64,000 bases of DNA, taken from assembly GCA_905116865.2 (NCBI GenBank), contig CAJHNH020000224.1:2544910-2608909 (forward strand), read 5' to 3'. Within the stretch, counting starts at the first letter, position 1; each line of letters begins with the position of its first letter. Below the pieces are notes generated by a model. It was not told where the DNA came from. It did no database searches and saw only the letters and a list, made by a program, of their open reading frames with translations. This document shows positions 35,252 through 47,759 of this stretch, piece after piece. Origin of the DNA: Candidula unifasciata (lineage: Eukaryota > Mollusca > Gastropoda > Stylommatophora > Geomitridae). Both the position numbers and the translations under genes were made by a program.

Positions 35252-35390
35252 ATACGATAGCCTCTTGTCGTTTAGCAGCTGCTAGCGCCGCTAATTTCTT
35301 CTCTTTCAAAATAGCTTCTTTTACCTTCAGCTTATTTTGGGCCTCTAGTTCAATCTTCTTCTCTCTTCTCTTCTTCTACCTCTCTATCCC
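34930..35390 (-). pseudogene. Coiled-coil coding remnant, interrupted by (CT)n
   Basis: Minus-strand translations on both sides of the CT repeat are rich in Lys, Glu and Ala with heptad character: KVKEAILKEKKLAALAAAKR (about 35335-35270) and ELKKEKITMELKAKEI (about 35060-35010), with stops between. It could be a decayed ORF1 or another protein's coiled coil; no family recognised. Confidence 0.35.
35178..35250. repeat. (CT)n microsatellite
   Basis: CT dinucleotides with a few TTT, CCC and CG interruptions. Confidence 0.93.
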
Positions 35391-35797
35391 CAAGAGAAGC
35401 ATAGGCCCTCAACCAACTCACGCCAAGTCGTTCTATCCTTTGCCATCACATGGAGCTCTCCCCATGTCCTCCCCATCTTTCTAACTTCATTCTCCAGCTC
35501 TCTTCTCCATGTGTTTTTTGGCCTTCCTTTATTCCCATGCACATGTGGGTTTCAATGCAAAGACATTATAGTTATGCTGTTTTCCTGTTTTCTCAATGTG
35601 TGTCCTATCCAACGCCATCGTCTTTTGCTCACCTCTTGGTCCACTGGAGCCTGTTTAGTTCTCTTCCAAAGCTCTACATTAGTTATTCTATCATACCATT
35701 TAATTCCCTCTATTTTGCGCAGGCACCAGTTAATGAATGTCTGTAATTTATTAGTAATTGCTTTAGTTGTTCTCTATGTTTCCACTACATATAAAAG
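35340..35797 (-). pseudogene. fam-A LINE 3' end, reversed
   Basis: On the minus strand this matches the last 380 bases of the fam-A ORF at 21053-21928 and its 3' end: the tggtatgatagaataactaa block, the RRWRWIGH region with substitutions, the RPKNTWRREL region, then gagttggttgagggcctatg and a GAA/AGA-rich tail (about 35340-35390). Its 5' truncation point directly abuts the ATAC array at 35804. Confidence 0.85.
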
Positions 35798-35803
35798 TAC
35801 TGA

Positions 35804-36130
35804 TACATACATACATACATACATACATACATACATACATACATACATACATACATACATACATACATACATACATACATACATACATACATACATACAT
35901 ACATACATACATACATACATACATACATACATACATACATACATACATACATACATACATACATACATACATACATACATACATACATACATACATACAT
36001 ACATACATACATACATACATACATACATACATACATACATACATACATACATACATACATACATACATACATACATACATACATACATACATACATACAT
36101 ACATACATACATACATACATACATACATAC

Positions 36131-36161
<31 letters not shown>

Positions 36162-36202
36162 CATACATACATACATACATACATACATACATACATACTT
36201 AC

Positions 36203-36233
<31 letters not shown>

Positions 36234-36280
36234 CATACATACATACATACATACATACATACATACATACATACATACAT
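35804..36280. repeat. (ATAC)n microsatellite, about 119 units
   Basis: 477 bases of ATAC with only a few single-base changes (CTT for CAT near 36131 and 36200). Every frame is open through it, giving spurious Tyr-Ile-His-Thr or Met-Tyr-Val-Cys repeats. Confidence 0.98.
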
Positions 36281-36665
36281 TCTCATACACACAGTCCCGC
36301 ACACAGACACACTTTAACAAACACACACTCTAAGACAAACACGCAAACAAGCGAGACACATACAGCCACACATAGTTACACACAGCTATACAGAGACACA
36401 CACAAACAAACACATACATACACGCAGCCGCACAAAAATACACCACAAACACACTCAGACGCACACACATATAAACCTACACAGACAAACACACGCAGCC
36501 ACAGGCACACTCAAAGACACACACAGGCAGAGACACCCGCACGCAGTCACAGGCACACACACACACAGACACACACAGGCAAAGACACACACACACAGAC
36601 ACACAGGCGCATACGCAACACTAATAAATACACACACACACACAGACACAATGAGAGAGACTAGA
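36281..36665. repeat. Degenerate CA-rich tract
   Basis: ACA/CACAGAC motifs of varying register, probably degraded microsatellite adjoining the ATAC array. Confidence 0.85.
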
Positions 36666-37039
36666 CACATTGCAGTAATGCACAGTTTACAACAAATGAG
36701 TAAAACTTAAAAAAAAAAAAAGAATAATAATGACTCGCAGCAACTAAAACCAAATATAGCACTAATAATATCAACTGCTAATACAAAATAATAAGATAAC
36801 CCAATAGGCTAAAGCCGGGCAATAGCAGCTTGGAAACAATTTGTATCGTAAAAGCCAAAAATATGGAATTAGATCAACGAATTCGTTACAATTTTATTAT
36901 ATGTGATCGGATGATCAGTGTATACTCAAAAATAAAAAAATAAAAAATAGATTATTAAACAATAAATTAGACGTCCTGGGCTTGAGGTTGGCTACCTCAT
37001 CCTGTAAAAACAATAGCCACAAAAACCAACCAACCTTCC

Positions 37040-37420
37040 CTGGGCAGAACAGAAGGAATTAAATGGTATGATAGAATAACTAATGTAGAGCTTTGGGAGA
37101 GAACTTAACAGGCTCCAGTTGACCAAGAGGCAAGGAAAAGACGCTGGCGCTCGATAGGACACACAGTGAGAAAACAGAAGAACAGCATAACTAGAACGTC
37201 TTTGCATTGGAACTCACAGAGGCATAGGAAAAAAGAAAGGCCAAAAAAAAAAAAAAAAAAACTTACGGAGAAGAGATCTGGAGAATGAAGTTAGAAAGAT
37301 GGGGAAGACATGGGGAGAGCTCTATCTAATGGCGAAGGATAGAGCGACTTAGCGTGAGTTGGTTGGGAGCCTATGCTCCATTGGGGGATAGAAAGGCAGA
37401 AGAAGAAGAGAAGAAAAATT
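37040..37420 (+). pseudogene. fam-A LINE 3' end
   Basis: Matches 21630-21900 and the reversed copy at 35340-35797: the aaatggtatgatagaataac block, gacgctggcg, ggaaggcc-like sequence with an A run of about 19 (37243-37261), the agagctctatctaatggcga block and a tail ending gaagaagaagagaag. It shows the intact 3' end of the family. Frame is broken by a stop and the A run. Confidence 0.87.
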
Positions 37421-38339
37421 ATCCGTCACTGGTATCACAGACAAAAGTTTACCCACGAAAATACCTATTAGAAGTAAATTTTAATCTAAATAGGACGCTT
37501 CCAGTAGAATAAGAACGTACCGTAAAGTAAATACTTATGGAGAGGATGGCACCAACGGTGATTAAAAAGGAATAATTACAAACAAAACTACACAAGCGTG
37601 TATTTCGATAGTAGACATGCAAGCAATATTTATTTGCCGGCGAGTCTAAAAACTGGGTACCACTGAACTTAAACTATGTGACCCTACAATTTACACAATA
37701 TTTAGGACGATACACGATTAGCCCTTACCAACCGAAAAAAAAAAAAAATGCAGTGATGGAAAGGAAAGACGTGGATGATAGACGATGAACGGCGCCAATG
37801 GCCCGATTCGACAGTAAGGAACCACGAGGATTAGAGAACACGCTAGAGCACAACACCAATATCAAGACGCAGACACTGTGCTTTTCTCCAGTCCTGGACA
37901 GATTGCTGCCTTTGAACACGATAATGGTGGTGATGACGACAGAAATGAACTGTTTTTACGTACTGAGACATGTTGTCTAGAACACACACTCAAGGCACAC
38001 TACCACACCCTGTCTCAGTGTCATTGTTACCGTGTCGTTGCTTAATCTTCGAGACACACAACAGCATTATCACATACAGTCATTTCCATTGTAATATTAA
38101 CAATAGAAAACAATAACGCCTATGCCCAAATAATCTACTGTATTATAGTGCTACCTATGAACCAGACAATATACTCAATATCACTATCAAATTTTAAGGG
38201 TCTATCTCAATCACACAATCAATTCGCCGGTGAAACTAACAATAACGCATGCATGCAGTAAAACCACGATAATTCACATACTTTTCGTGCTTTCATTATT
38301 ATGCAGTACTATTTAAGCGTCATGGGGTTCAAAGGCAAC
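37421..38339. other. No gene recognised
   Basis: No supported exon or repeat family; an A run lies at about 37735-37748. Confidence 0.4.
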
Positions 38340-38660
38340 TACTCCATTTCAGGCCTTCCTGTGCACTATTTTTTTTTTTTTTTTCGTATTTGTATATGAT
38401 CGAGTCAAAACACCATGGATCTGAAATTGAAATGTATTGGTAATGTCAAGCGCTAAGACGGATTGAAAATAAATATAGTTGAAAGCACAGTAGTATGAGA
38501 GAGGGACAGGGGCCGTCCAGCACGAAGGTGGGCACGCAATGTATGATACACATTGGGTAGGAAAGTACACCAGACGAGAGAGCTAGCGAGAGACCGAGTT
38601 TCTGTCAGTTAGTCGGTGATGAGAGCAACGTTATGTGAAAAACCAGCTACATGATGATGT
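38340..38660 (+). pseudogene. fam-E LINE 3' end
   Basis: Shares gggacaggggccg, gcgagagacc and the final cagctacatgatgatg block with 62735-63125 and the reversed 13141-13400 copy. The frame is decayed, with a T run at about 38369-38384. Confidence 0.65.
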
Positions 38661-39212
38661 TGAATGTTGAATTGGGAATCGACATCACAGCACTCGGTAC
38701 ACTCCCATTAGAGAAAAAATTACCGGTTTAGAAATGGCAGCGTGAAGACGTGTTCTAAAATTTTCACTTAATCGGTGTTTTTCTCTTGATAACAAAGTGC
38801 GATTATTACGAATTCATTGACGATGGATATTCTCTTGTTCGTGGATACAAGTATTATGTGGTTTAGGGGTGTTATAACGGAATTATTTCCACAAAATAGC
38901 CACGGCGGCGGCCGTGTCCTAATTCCGATAATGTAACCGCGTAGGAGCCACGCTCCCATTATAAACATGGGAGTCCACGGGTAAGACCCCAGTCTACTCT
39001 AGCATAACAAGGTGCTGAAGTCGGAGGCAACCAGCCAGGAGGCGCACCACAGCAATCAGGATGCCACGCACAAACGCAACAGGGAATATTTCTATATCTG
39101 CAAATAAGTTTGATTTCCACCATGCGACCCACTCACGTACTCACGTACGTTCGATTTACCGGCCTAAGACAAGAAGAAGAGTCCAGCTTCAAATACTCGA
39201 AGCCTTCCCCTA
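38661..39212. other. No gene recognised; possible 5' region of fam-B
   Basis: Directly upstream of the fam-B ORF2. The last 200 bases may be the LINE 5' leader or the end of an ORF1, but no ORF1 motif was seen. Confidence 0.35.
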
Positions 39213-42200
39213 ATGCCCCGTAGAACCAGAAAAGCAGAAAATACAGCTAGCCTTAAAATAATGCACTGGAACGCGGAGGGAGTAAATACTAAGAAATTAG
39301 AATTAGAAAACGTCTTGAACGAAGAGAATGTACATGTATGCTGCCTACAAGAGACTTATCTCAAACAAGATATGGCCTTTAAGATCAGAGGCTACCAGTG
39401 TTTCCGATCTGACCGCAAAGACAGGAGAAAAGGTGGAATTCTTACCCTGGTCAAAAATAACATCCTTGCGGGCAAACATACATGGAAGGTGCTGAGTATC
39501 AAACACTTGAGCTCAAGTTAGAAAATACAGATTTACATCTGACCAACTATTACTGTCCGAGCGACCGCCCTCAGGCACTGGATACAGTACTAATAAATGA
39601 AAAAATGATCATTTGTGGGGATTTTAATAGCCATTCCCAAAGTTGGGGATACGATCATATGGACCAGAGAGGAGAGAAACTAGAGGACTGGCAGGATGAG
39701 AATAGGTTCATCCTCGTTAATAAGCCAACCGACCCACCAACCTTCTACTCTAGAGCATGGCATACCACCTCGACACCAGACCTAGCCTTTCACTCACCAG
39801 ACATGGAACTGAATGTTACCAGAACTGTTGGGAAGCAACTAGGAGGCAGTGACCACCGGCCAGTCTTTCTAACTATAGAAAGCCAGTCTGTAAGAGAGAG
39901 CAGCACACTGCCAAGGTGGAATTTTAAGAAGGCAGACTGGAAGTTGTATCAGCTTCGCACAAATGTTCTGCTGGAAAATCTAAACACAGATAACGACGTA
40001 GAAAAAGTAGTCCAAGAGTTGAGCAAACGCATGCTGCAGGCAGCCCTAGAAGCAGTTCCAAGAGGTGCGCGTAAACAATACAAACCGTACTGGAATTGCG
40101 ATCTGGAGCAACTGCACAACAATATGGAAACAGAAAGAAAACAAGCTGAGACCAGACCTTGTCAAGAGCAGTTTAACAACTACCAACATTTAAAGGCCAA
40201 ATTTCAAAGAGCCAAACTGCAGGCTAGACGGGCAAGCTGGCAAGAAAAGACAAAGTCTCTAAACTTTGAAAGAGACACAAGGAAGTTGTAGAGGTTAATT
40301 AAGCAAATTAATGATGAGAATACAGGAAGAAATGGTAATATTGCACTATGCAAAGAGGGAGCCATCCTAACAAGAAAACAGGCAGCTGACCACTTTGCAG
40401 ATTCCTTTGCAGAAGACAGCAACATTAATGTCAGCCCAGAGAAACAGCGAGAGGTTCAAGAAAACAAACAACATATAAGACAAAAAGATATAATTCCTGA
40501 GGCACTGGTGGCAGCACTTACATCCAGCGAGTTAGAGTTAGCAATATCAAAGCTGAGAATGGGAAAATCACCTGGAATTGATGGTATCACCAACGAAATG
40601 ATCAAGAACCTTGGAACAACTGCCAAAAAAAAAAAAAAGCTGCTACAGATCTTTAATCATTGTTGGACCAGTGGCAAAGTTCCTCAAATATGGAGAGAAG
40701 CAATCACAATACCTCTGCTTAAACCAGGAAAGGAAGGACAGTTCTGATGCCTCCAGCTATAGACCGATCAGTCTTACCAGCTGCCTCTGTAAAACAATGG
40801 AACGTATTGTCAACCTTAGACTCCAATGGTACTTGGAAAGTGAAAACATTTTCACGCCGCAGCAGGCAGGATTTAGACAGTGCTACTCCACAGAAGACCA
40901 GACAACTTACATTTCACAAGAAATTGAGGATGCCTTCCAGGAAAAGAAGCTAGTGCTAACGGCATGGATAGATCTGAAGAAAGCATTTGACAAGGTCTGG
41001 AAAGAAGGTCTACTGAAGAAACTGAGAGACTGCAGGGTGAATGGGAGAATGTACAAATGGGTGAAAGCATACTTGTATAACAGAAGATCCCGAGTACAGA
41101 TAGATGGACTTAAGAGTAAGAAAGTTTTGCTGCGCCATGGCGTCCCACAAGGAGGTGTTCTGTCCCCCACACTCTTCCTAGTCTATATCAACGACCTGCT
41201 TTCTGAACTACCCCATGGAATTAAAGCTGCAATGTATGCTGATGACTTGGTACTCTGGTGTACAAATGAAAATGCGACAGTGGCCACCAGGCTGCTACAA
41301 AGAGCCATAGATGCAATGGCTGATTGGGCCAACAAATGGTGTGTCAGCATCAACATAGGCAAATGCAGCACCACCCTCTTTACCCTTTCTCCTAAACAAA
41401 AATCAGGTGTCATGCACATAAATGGAGTACCCCTGAGAGAGGATAAGGAGCCCACATACCTCGGCGTAACGTTTGATGATAGATTAACATGGAGAAAACA
41501 CATCAACAAGGCAGCAACCAAAGCCAGAAGGAGGGTAGCCATTCTGAGAAAACTAAGTGGAACCACATGGGGTGCTAGCGGGAAAATACTTAGAAAAAGT
41601 TTACCAACAAAGTGTTCGACCACATCTTGAATACGGATCAACAGCATGGAGTTCGGCATCAAAAACCACATTGCAAGAATTAGACAAAGTGCAAAATCAA
41701 GCACTCAGAGTTACCACAGGCAGTATGAAATCAACACCTATAGCTGTGATGGAGAAAATGGGGATGACCCAAGCACTGAGTGAACGCAGAGACACCAAGA
41801 TGCTTTTACAAGCAGAAAAGTTTCTTAGTATGCCCAGTCACCCTATGATGAAAGATTCCAAAATTTAGCTTTGGGACGACTAAAGAGAAGTAGTTTTATC
41901 CACCAGGCCAAACGGCTCGGCAGAACAAACCACTGATTTACCTGCAACTGATAGATCCTTAAATGCTGTCCCAGAACGGACCCCCTGGAGAGAGGAGTAT
42001 AAGTTTCCAATACACATCAAGACTGAAGTGAAAGGGGTATTTGACAAGGAAGAACAAAACAGTGTGCAGCGCAAAACAGCCACCCTCAGTCTACTTGATG
42101 ATGAATACCCGCAGAACCTTTGGGTCCGTGTTTACACAGATGGGTCAGCAGAAAGCGCAGTCAGAAACGGAGGTGCGGGAGTGTACATTGAGTATCCTAA

Positions 42201-42912
42201 TAATACCAGGGATACAGCCAAATTACCAACGGGAAAGCACTGTCACAACTATGATGCAGAAGTTCAAGCCATCAAGATAGCGACAGAGAAACTACTAAAT
42301 ACAGGGTATTTTTCACAACCAGTGGTATTCCTGACAGATGCAAAAGCAGTACTTCAGTCACTCCAGTCTGGAAAATTGCCAAGCATACGGACACTATTAT
42401 CCGAACTAGGCAACCGCTGTAAATTAGTAATGCAGTGGATACCTTCCCACTGTGGAGTTCCCGGAAACGAAAAAGCTGATAAACTAGCTAAGGAAGGTGC
42501 AACTGAAGAACAACCTAACATACCAGTCTCTTATCAACAGAAGAAGAGAATGATCAAATCAATCAGAATGCCACCGAAACTGGCACAAGATGATTACCAT
42601 ATTATGGACAGACCAGAGCAAGTCATTATCCTTCGCCTTAGAACAGGGCACAATCGACTTCGATCCCACATGTACAACAAATTTAAGATTGGCCAATCAG
42701 CCATGTGTACTTGTGGACTGGCACCTGAAACAACAGATCACATCCTTCAAGACTGTCCCAGATTCAACGCTTTCAGGCAAAACCTTTGGCCAAAAGAGAC
42801 ACTTGTGGAAGTCAAACTTTACGGACCGCTCAGTGAATTACAAAAGACAGTGAAATTCATACTAGAGACAGCTTTGCAGATATAGACAATTTATTTCATG
42901 CGAACGAAAGAA
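39213..42912 (+). pseudogene. fam-B LINE ORF2: endonuclease, reverse transcriptase, RNase H (nearly full length)
   Basis: Encodes the retrotransposition enzyme of an RNase-H-bearing LINE. The endonuclease starts at 39213 with LKIMHWNAEGV and CCLQETYL, then CGDFNSHSQSWG (39609-39644) and GGSDHRPVFL near 39843. RT fingers: GKSPGIDGITNEM and YRPISLTS. Palm: GVPQGGVLSPTLF (41140-41178) and MYADDLVLWC (41233-41262). RNase H: YTDGSAES near 42136, TDAKAVLQSL, and GNEKADKLAKEGA near 42463. The C-terminus has CTCG...TTDHILQDC. The 3' end is gcgaacgaaag then AT/AG-rich. Lesions: a frameshift near 39485, a TAG at 40289, a frameshift near 40740, one near 41580 and a pair between 41862 and 41940. An A14 run at about 40625 may also have expanded. 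A second copy lies at 43980-49310. Confidence 0.94.
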
Positions 42913-43676
42913 TAATAAGAAGAAACTCCCATTAGAGCTCCTTCCCCATCTTCAGCAGCAAGCAAAGAGTTCCAACTCCGATGGCACCAGTAGCCGTCTG
43001 ATTGTATATCCGTCTCATCCTTTCCCTGAGTGTTGAGCGTCGACCACATCTCCTGGTAACTTCTCGCAGCTCCATTCTCCTCAGACCGTAATGATCTATC
43101 TGTGCATCCGCACTGTTTCCTCGTTTCCAAAGGGCCCTCACAATATCTAGCTTGTCATACATCAGTTCACCATTAAGTGGTGCAGAACCTGTCAGTCATT
43201 CTGCTGCTTATTTCCCAACACACTGGCATGCTCTGGAGACAATATCAAAAGGATGCTAACTACCCCGGACCTCTAAAGTGATGCTTTCCACTCTGCACGA
43301 AGCATACCTGTCTTCACTTTTCTCAACATGCCCTGTGAGTCAGTTACAATTACGACATGTGTGTACAGCTAATTCTCAAGCCAACGGAAGGCAGCAGAGA
43401 CAGCCTCCACCTCCATTCTCAAACTAGGCTTTATAATATCTTATGCAAGGCTTTGCTGTACTAAGCGACGTCCATTCGATTTTGCTATGAACCCCCATGT
43501 ACTTCGTCTGCCCCTTAACACAGAGCCATCTGTATAGATAATCACATCACCTGGGCTGGAACTGCCATAAATCATTTGTTGAACTTCTAATTTTGCAGCA
43601 CCAGCTGGCCAGTCTCTGCACTTACGACCTAACGTGATTAGAACCCTACACCCCCTCCGACTTGTCTCCACCTTGT
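42905..43676 (-). pseudogene. fam-D LINE: RNase H and 3' part, reversed
   Basis: On the minus strand the frame at 43671-43441 contains DVIIYTDGSVLRGRRSTWGF, the start of the same RNase H type as at 53690-53760 (IFTDGSVIRG). Downstream, after a stop, come MEVEAVSAAFRWL and VTDSQGML, the second and third RNase H blocks. Further on IYNQTATGAI corresponds to the segment also found at 34470. Tail-to-tail with the fam-B element that ends at about 42912. Confidence 0.8.
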
Positions 43677-43989
43677 AGTGGTAGAGGGGCTTGTGTGTCC
43701 CAATGACCCTAAGAGCTATGTTGACGGTAGTTTAGCTACTGGTAGGGTCTCCCATGTCAGACAGGTCGAAGGAAAGGAACCAGACGAAGAGAGACACGCC
43801 CTAAATTTCATGATGTCACAAATGAAAATATATCGATTTGGTGCTAATCTCGTGAAGCCCCGCCAGGCAGAGATAGTGCCGGACCCCTTGCCTCGAATGG
43901 GCCCACCTAAAATTACTGGTGGGCACCTTCCCCTGTGTTGTGGAGTCAAGGCACAGGGCATTAGAGTAAAAACTATTGACCAAATATCG

Positions 43990-46680
43990 AGGACCCTCAA
44001 CATAGTACAGTGAAATGCTGAAAGAGTTTTAAATAAAAAACTTTCTCTAACAAACCGTCTTCATGAAGACACAATTGATTTGGCATGCATCCAAGAGATA
44101 CACCTCACTACCCATCACATATTTTCTGTCAGAGGATATCAAGCTAGGAGAAGTTCTGATACTTATTCGAAACTCTTTACCAAGCAGTGAAGTAGCTGTG
44201 AACTCAAATAACGAACCAGAAATTATAGGCGTTGATATCGTGATAAAGGACGAGAAAATCAGAATATACAATTTATATAGCCCAGCAAACAAAGATCTTG
44301 CACTTTCAAGAATGGAAATAAATGACACAAACTGCATTGTAGTTGGAGACTTTAATAATCGCTCTGAAAGATGGGGATACCCAGATACTGACACCAGAGG
44401 AGATGAAGTGGAGGACTAGGAAATAGACTCCAATCTTTATTTAATTAACAAACCAGAAGACAAACCCAGCTTCTACTCTAGCAAATCATGCAAGTCTTCC
44501 ACTCCTGACTTACCTTTCTGCACAGGAGATATTCTTCACAAAACTGATCGCAGTTTACTAGATCAGTTAGCAGGCAGCGATCACAGACCAGTAAAGCTTG
44601 TTGTAAATAATGATTATGTCGTACAGAAGCAGAAACCATTGCCTCGATGGAATTACAAACAAGCCTATTGGGATAAATTTGCTTTGCTGACATGCGAGTA
44701 CTGTAAAAAACATAAACACACGATATGGCAACATGAAGACAATAGTAGAAAGTCTAAACAAAGAAATACTGCGTGCAGCATATGAGTGCACTCCAAGAGG
44801 TGTGAGGAAAAGTTACAAACAATACTGGAACAAAGAACTGCAGATCCTGGAGGAAAATGTCGAAGAGGCCTTTAAAACAGCAGAGAAAGAACAAACAACT
44901 AAAGCGAACTTTTCCCCGAAAGCCCTCTCAGCAAAATACAAAAGAAATTAAATCAAACAACTAGAAATACCTGGCAAGAAAAAACAGAAAGCCTCAACCT
45001 GGACAAAGATGGAAATAAATTGTGAAACTTAGTAAAAGCCATGAATAATAAAGGGCCTAGTAACAAACAAATAACTATTAAACTGGGTAAAAACATACTA
45101 TGTGAAAAAAAGCTGCAAATACACTGATGGAATACTATGCTAGCGCAAACCACATTGATATCACAACAGAACACAAAAAAAAGCAATGAAAGAGCAACAA
45201 ACATGTCAAAATTACACAGAGAAATCAGAATTTATGATGGAAAATCTGAATATGGAAGAGCTGGAGCGGGCAGTGAGTTCCCTGAAAAAGAAGAAATCAC
45301 TAGGAAAGAATGAGATCACAAATGAAATGATAGTAAGACTGGGTACTAAGGCAAAAAATAAATTACTAGCAGTCTTTAACTGCAGATGGAAGAGAGGAAT
45401 AGTCCCTCAAGCATGGAAGGAAGCTATACTTATACCAGTCCAGAAGAAAGGAAAAGACATGGTAGAACCAAATGCATATTGACCAATTAGCTTACCTAGC
45501 TGTGTAGGGAAATTGGATAGAACGCATTATAAATAACAGAATAATAGAGCATCTAGAAGAAAAGCACCTACTATCTCCCCAACAGGCAGGATTTAAAAAG
45601 TACAGATCCACTGAAAACCAAATAACATATATAGCCCAGGAAATAGAGGATACCTTTCAAGAGAAAAAAAAAACACACACACTAGCAGTGATGGTAGACT
45701 TAAAAATAACGTTTGATAAAGTGTGGAAGGAGGGACTCTAAGTAAAAAAAAATAAAAAAAATGCACGTTTGTGGGAAAATGTACAAATGGATCAGTCACT
45801 ACTTTGAGAATAGAACAACCAGGACAAAAGTACAAGGACAATTAAGCAACAAAAAAAAAAAAAAAAAAGGGGGGGGGGGGGGGGCGAGTATTGTCACCAA
45901 CATTGTTCTTAGCATGTATAAATGATATTACAAGTGATTTTCAAACCAGAGTACACACCTCATTCTTTACAGACGACTTAGCTATATGGACTAGCGAAGA
46001 ACATTTTAGTGTAGCCAACAATAGAATGCAGCAAGCCTTGACAGTGTTAGAGGAATGGTCAAAAACATGGCTAGTGAACATCAGTGAAGAGAAAACAACT
46101 TGCACTGTGTTCTCCCTCTCAAATAAAGAACAACCAGTTAATCTAGTGGTGAATGGAAAAATACTGCTTTAAGAGAACAATCCAAAATGCCTAGGTGTCA
46201 CATTTGATTGCCGCCTGACATGGAAGACACAGGTAGAAGCATGTCGAACAAAAGCAAGGCAAGGACTGGCAATCATGAAAATACTTGCTGGCACAACATG
46301 GTGAGCTGATGAGAAAGTTCTCAAGAAACTATATAACTACACGAGCAAGGCCAGTCCTTGAATATGGTATTGCAGCTTGGTCAACAGTAGCAAAGTCAAA
46401 TTTTATCAAAATAAGTAGAATCCAAAATCAAGGAATGCGGATTATTACTGGGGCCATTAAAAAACAACGCCTATTATTAAACTATAAAAAGTCATAGTTC
46501 TGCAACCAAAAGAGGATAGGAGAGACAGCAGAGCCAAGAAACAAGCACAAACATTTAGAAGGCTGACAGATCACCCCATGTATCAAAGGTATCATCTGTA
46601 TTAAAAATGTATCATTTGGGAAGGGGAAGACTAAAAAAAAAAATATTGTAGAGACTGCAGAAACTAAGACACAGATAAAA
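43990..46680 (+). pseudogene. fam-B copy 2: endonuclease and reverse transcriptase
   Basis: Endonuclease: LNIVQ at 43998, then a stop, CIQEIHL near 44080, GDFNNRSERWGYPD (44347-44388) and AGSDHRPVKL (44570-44600). A linker follows with YECTPRGVRKSYKQYWN (44782-44832), matching the first copy's VPRGARKQYKPYWN. RT: the KSLGKNEITNEM fingers at 45296-45332, then several stops. The palm catalytic motif has drifted to FTDDLAIW (45967-45990), where the usual Tyr-Ala is replaced; the Asp pair remains. An A18G15 homopolymer block at 45852-45885 sits where the VPQGGVLSP motif should begin. The thumb (RPVLEYGIAAWS) is at 46347. At least eight frame lesions. Confidence 0.86.
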
Positions 46681-46904
46681 TCTTTGCAATGGGGGCTTTT
46701 ATCGGTTCAAACCACTTCATAAAAATACGCATCGATCGTGTTTTGACCCGGCCATATTCGCTAAAATTAATATGTTTGGTATAGGGGCGTCCCGGAAAAA
46801 GAGAACTTTAACAAAAGACGGGTGTGTATTTCAAAGAAGATAACTAGAGGGGGCCGGGCCCTGCTAACAGGAGAAAACAGAGGGGCCCCGGCAAAAAGCG
46901 GGTA

Positions 46905-47172
46905 AAGACCTGGTTGTTGGGAATTAAAGAAGGGGTAGGGCCATATAATCCCTCTAAAGCTATGTAGGGCCCACAGGGCGTCACCCTCTTGGGGCGGAAC
47001 TCCCCTAAAAACGTAGCTATTAGGGATAAAGGAAATAAATAAAGACCTTGTTGTTGGGATTTAAAGAAGGAGCTGGGCCCCATTATCTCTATAAAGTTAT
47101 GTAGGGCCCACAGGGCACCACCCTCTGGGGGCGGAACTCCACTAAAGACGTAGCTTCTTCGGGTAAAATAAA
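46905..47172 (+). repeat. 134-bp tandem duplication
   Basis: Two diverged copies share ttgttggga, taaagaagg, tatgtagggcccacagggc, ggggcggaactcc and acgtagct. Confidence 0.85.
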
Positions 47173-47759
47173 AAGAAATGTAAAGCGTCTCATATCAAGG
47201 AATATGATAGGTTATAGAAAAGAGGGGCCTACACATAACTAATAAAACATTCAGAAGGGCCCCATATATCACTATATGGAGGGCCCCCAACAAAAGACGT
47301 GGTTTCTTGTGCTTAAAGTAATTACTACAAGGGGCCTCATATACCACTCTAAATATATGCAGTGTCCCGAGAAAAAGAAACAAGTGGCATACACATAACT
47401 AACACAAGACAGCAGAAAGGTTGTAGACGAAGGAGAGCACCCAACAAGGATAATATTATGCGTATAGTAATAACTATAGAGGGCGTCATCCTTTATATCA
47501 CTATATGGACTATAGGCGGCATCATCCCATGTATCACTATATGGACTGTCTTAAGAGAAAAAGAGCGGTCGGCACTATATCACTTTATAGAGTGCCTCTA
47601 AAACAGCCGATGTGCTCCAGTGCCCCAAAAACCCCCGATGTGTTCCAGACAGGGTATATAAAAAATTAATATTATTGCTACTTTTTTTTGTTGAGATGAC
47701 AGTCCACCATCATGGGAAGAAAATCCATCTTGGGAACAAATCGTGGAAAAAAAGTTTAG

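Noticed and set aside
35767..36333. Long open frames of Tyr-Ile-His-Thr or Met-Tyr-Val-Cys repeats on both strands
   Set aside because: They are translations of the ATAC microsatellite; every frame is open and there is no other coding evidence.
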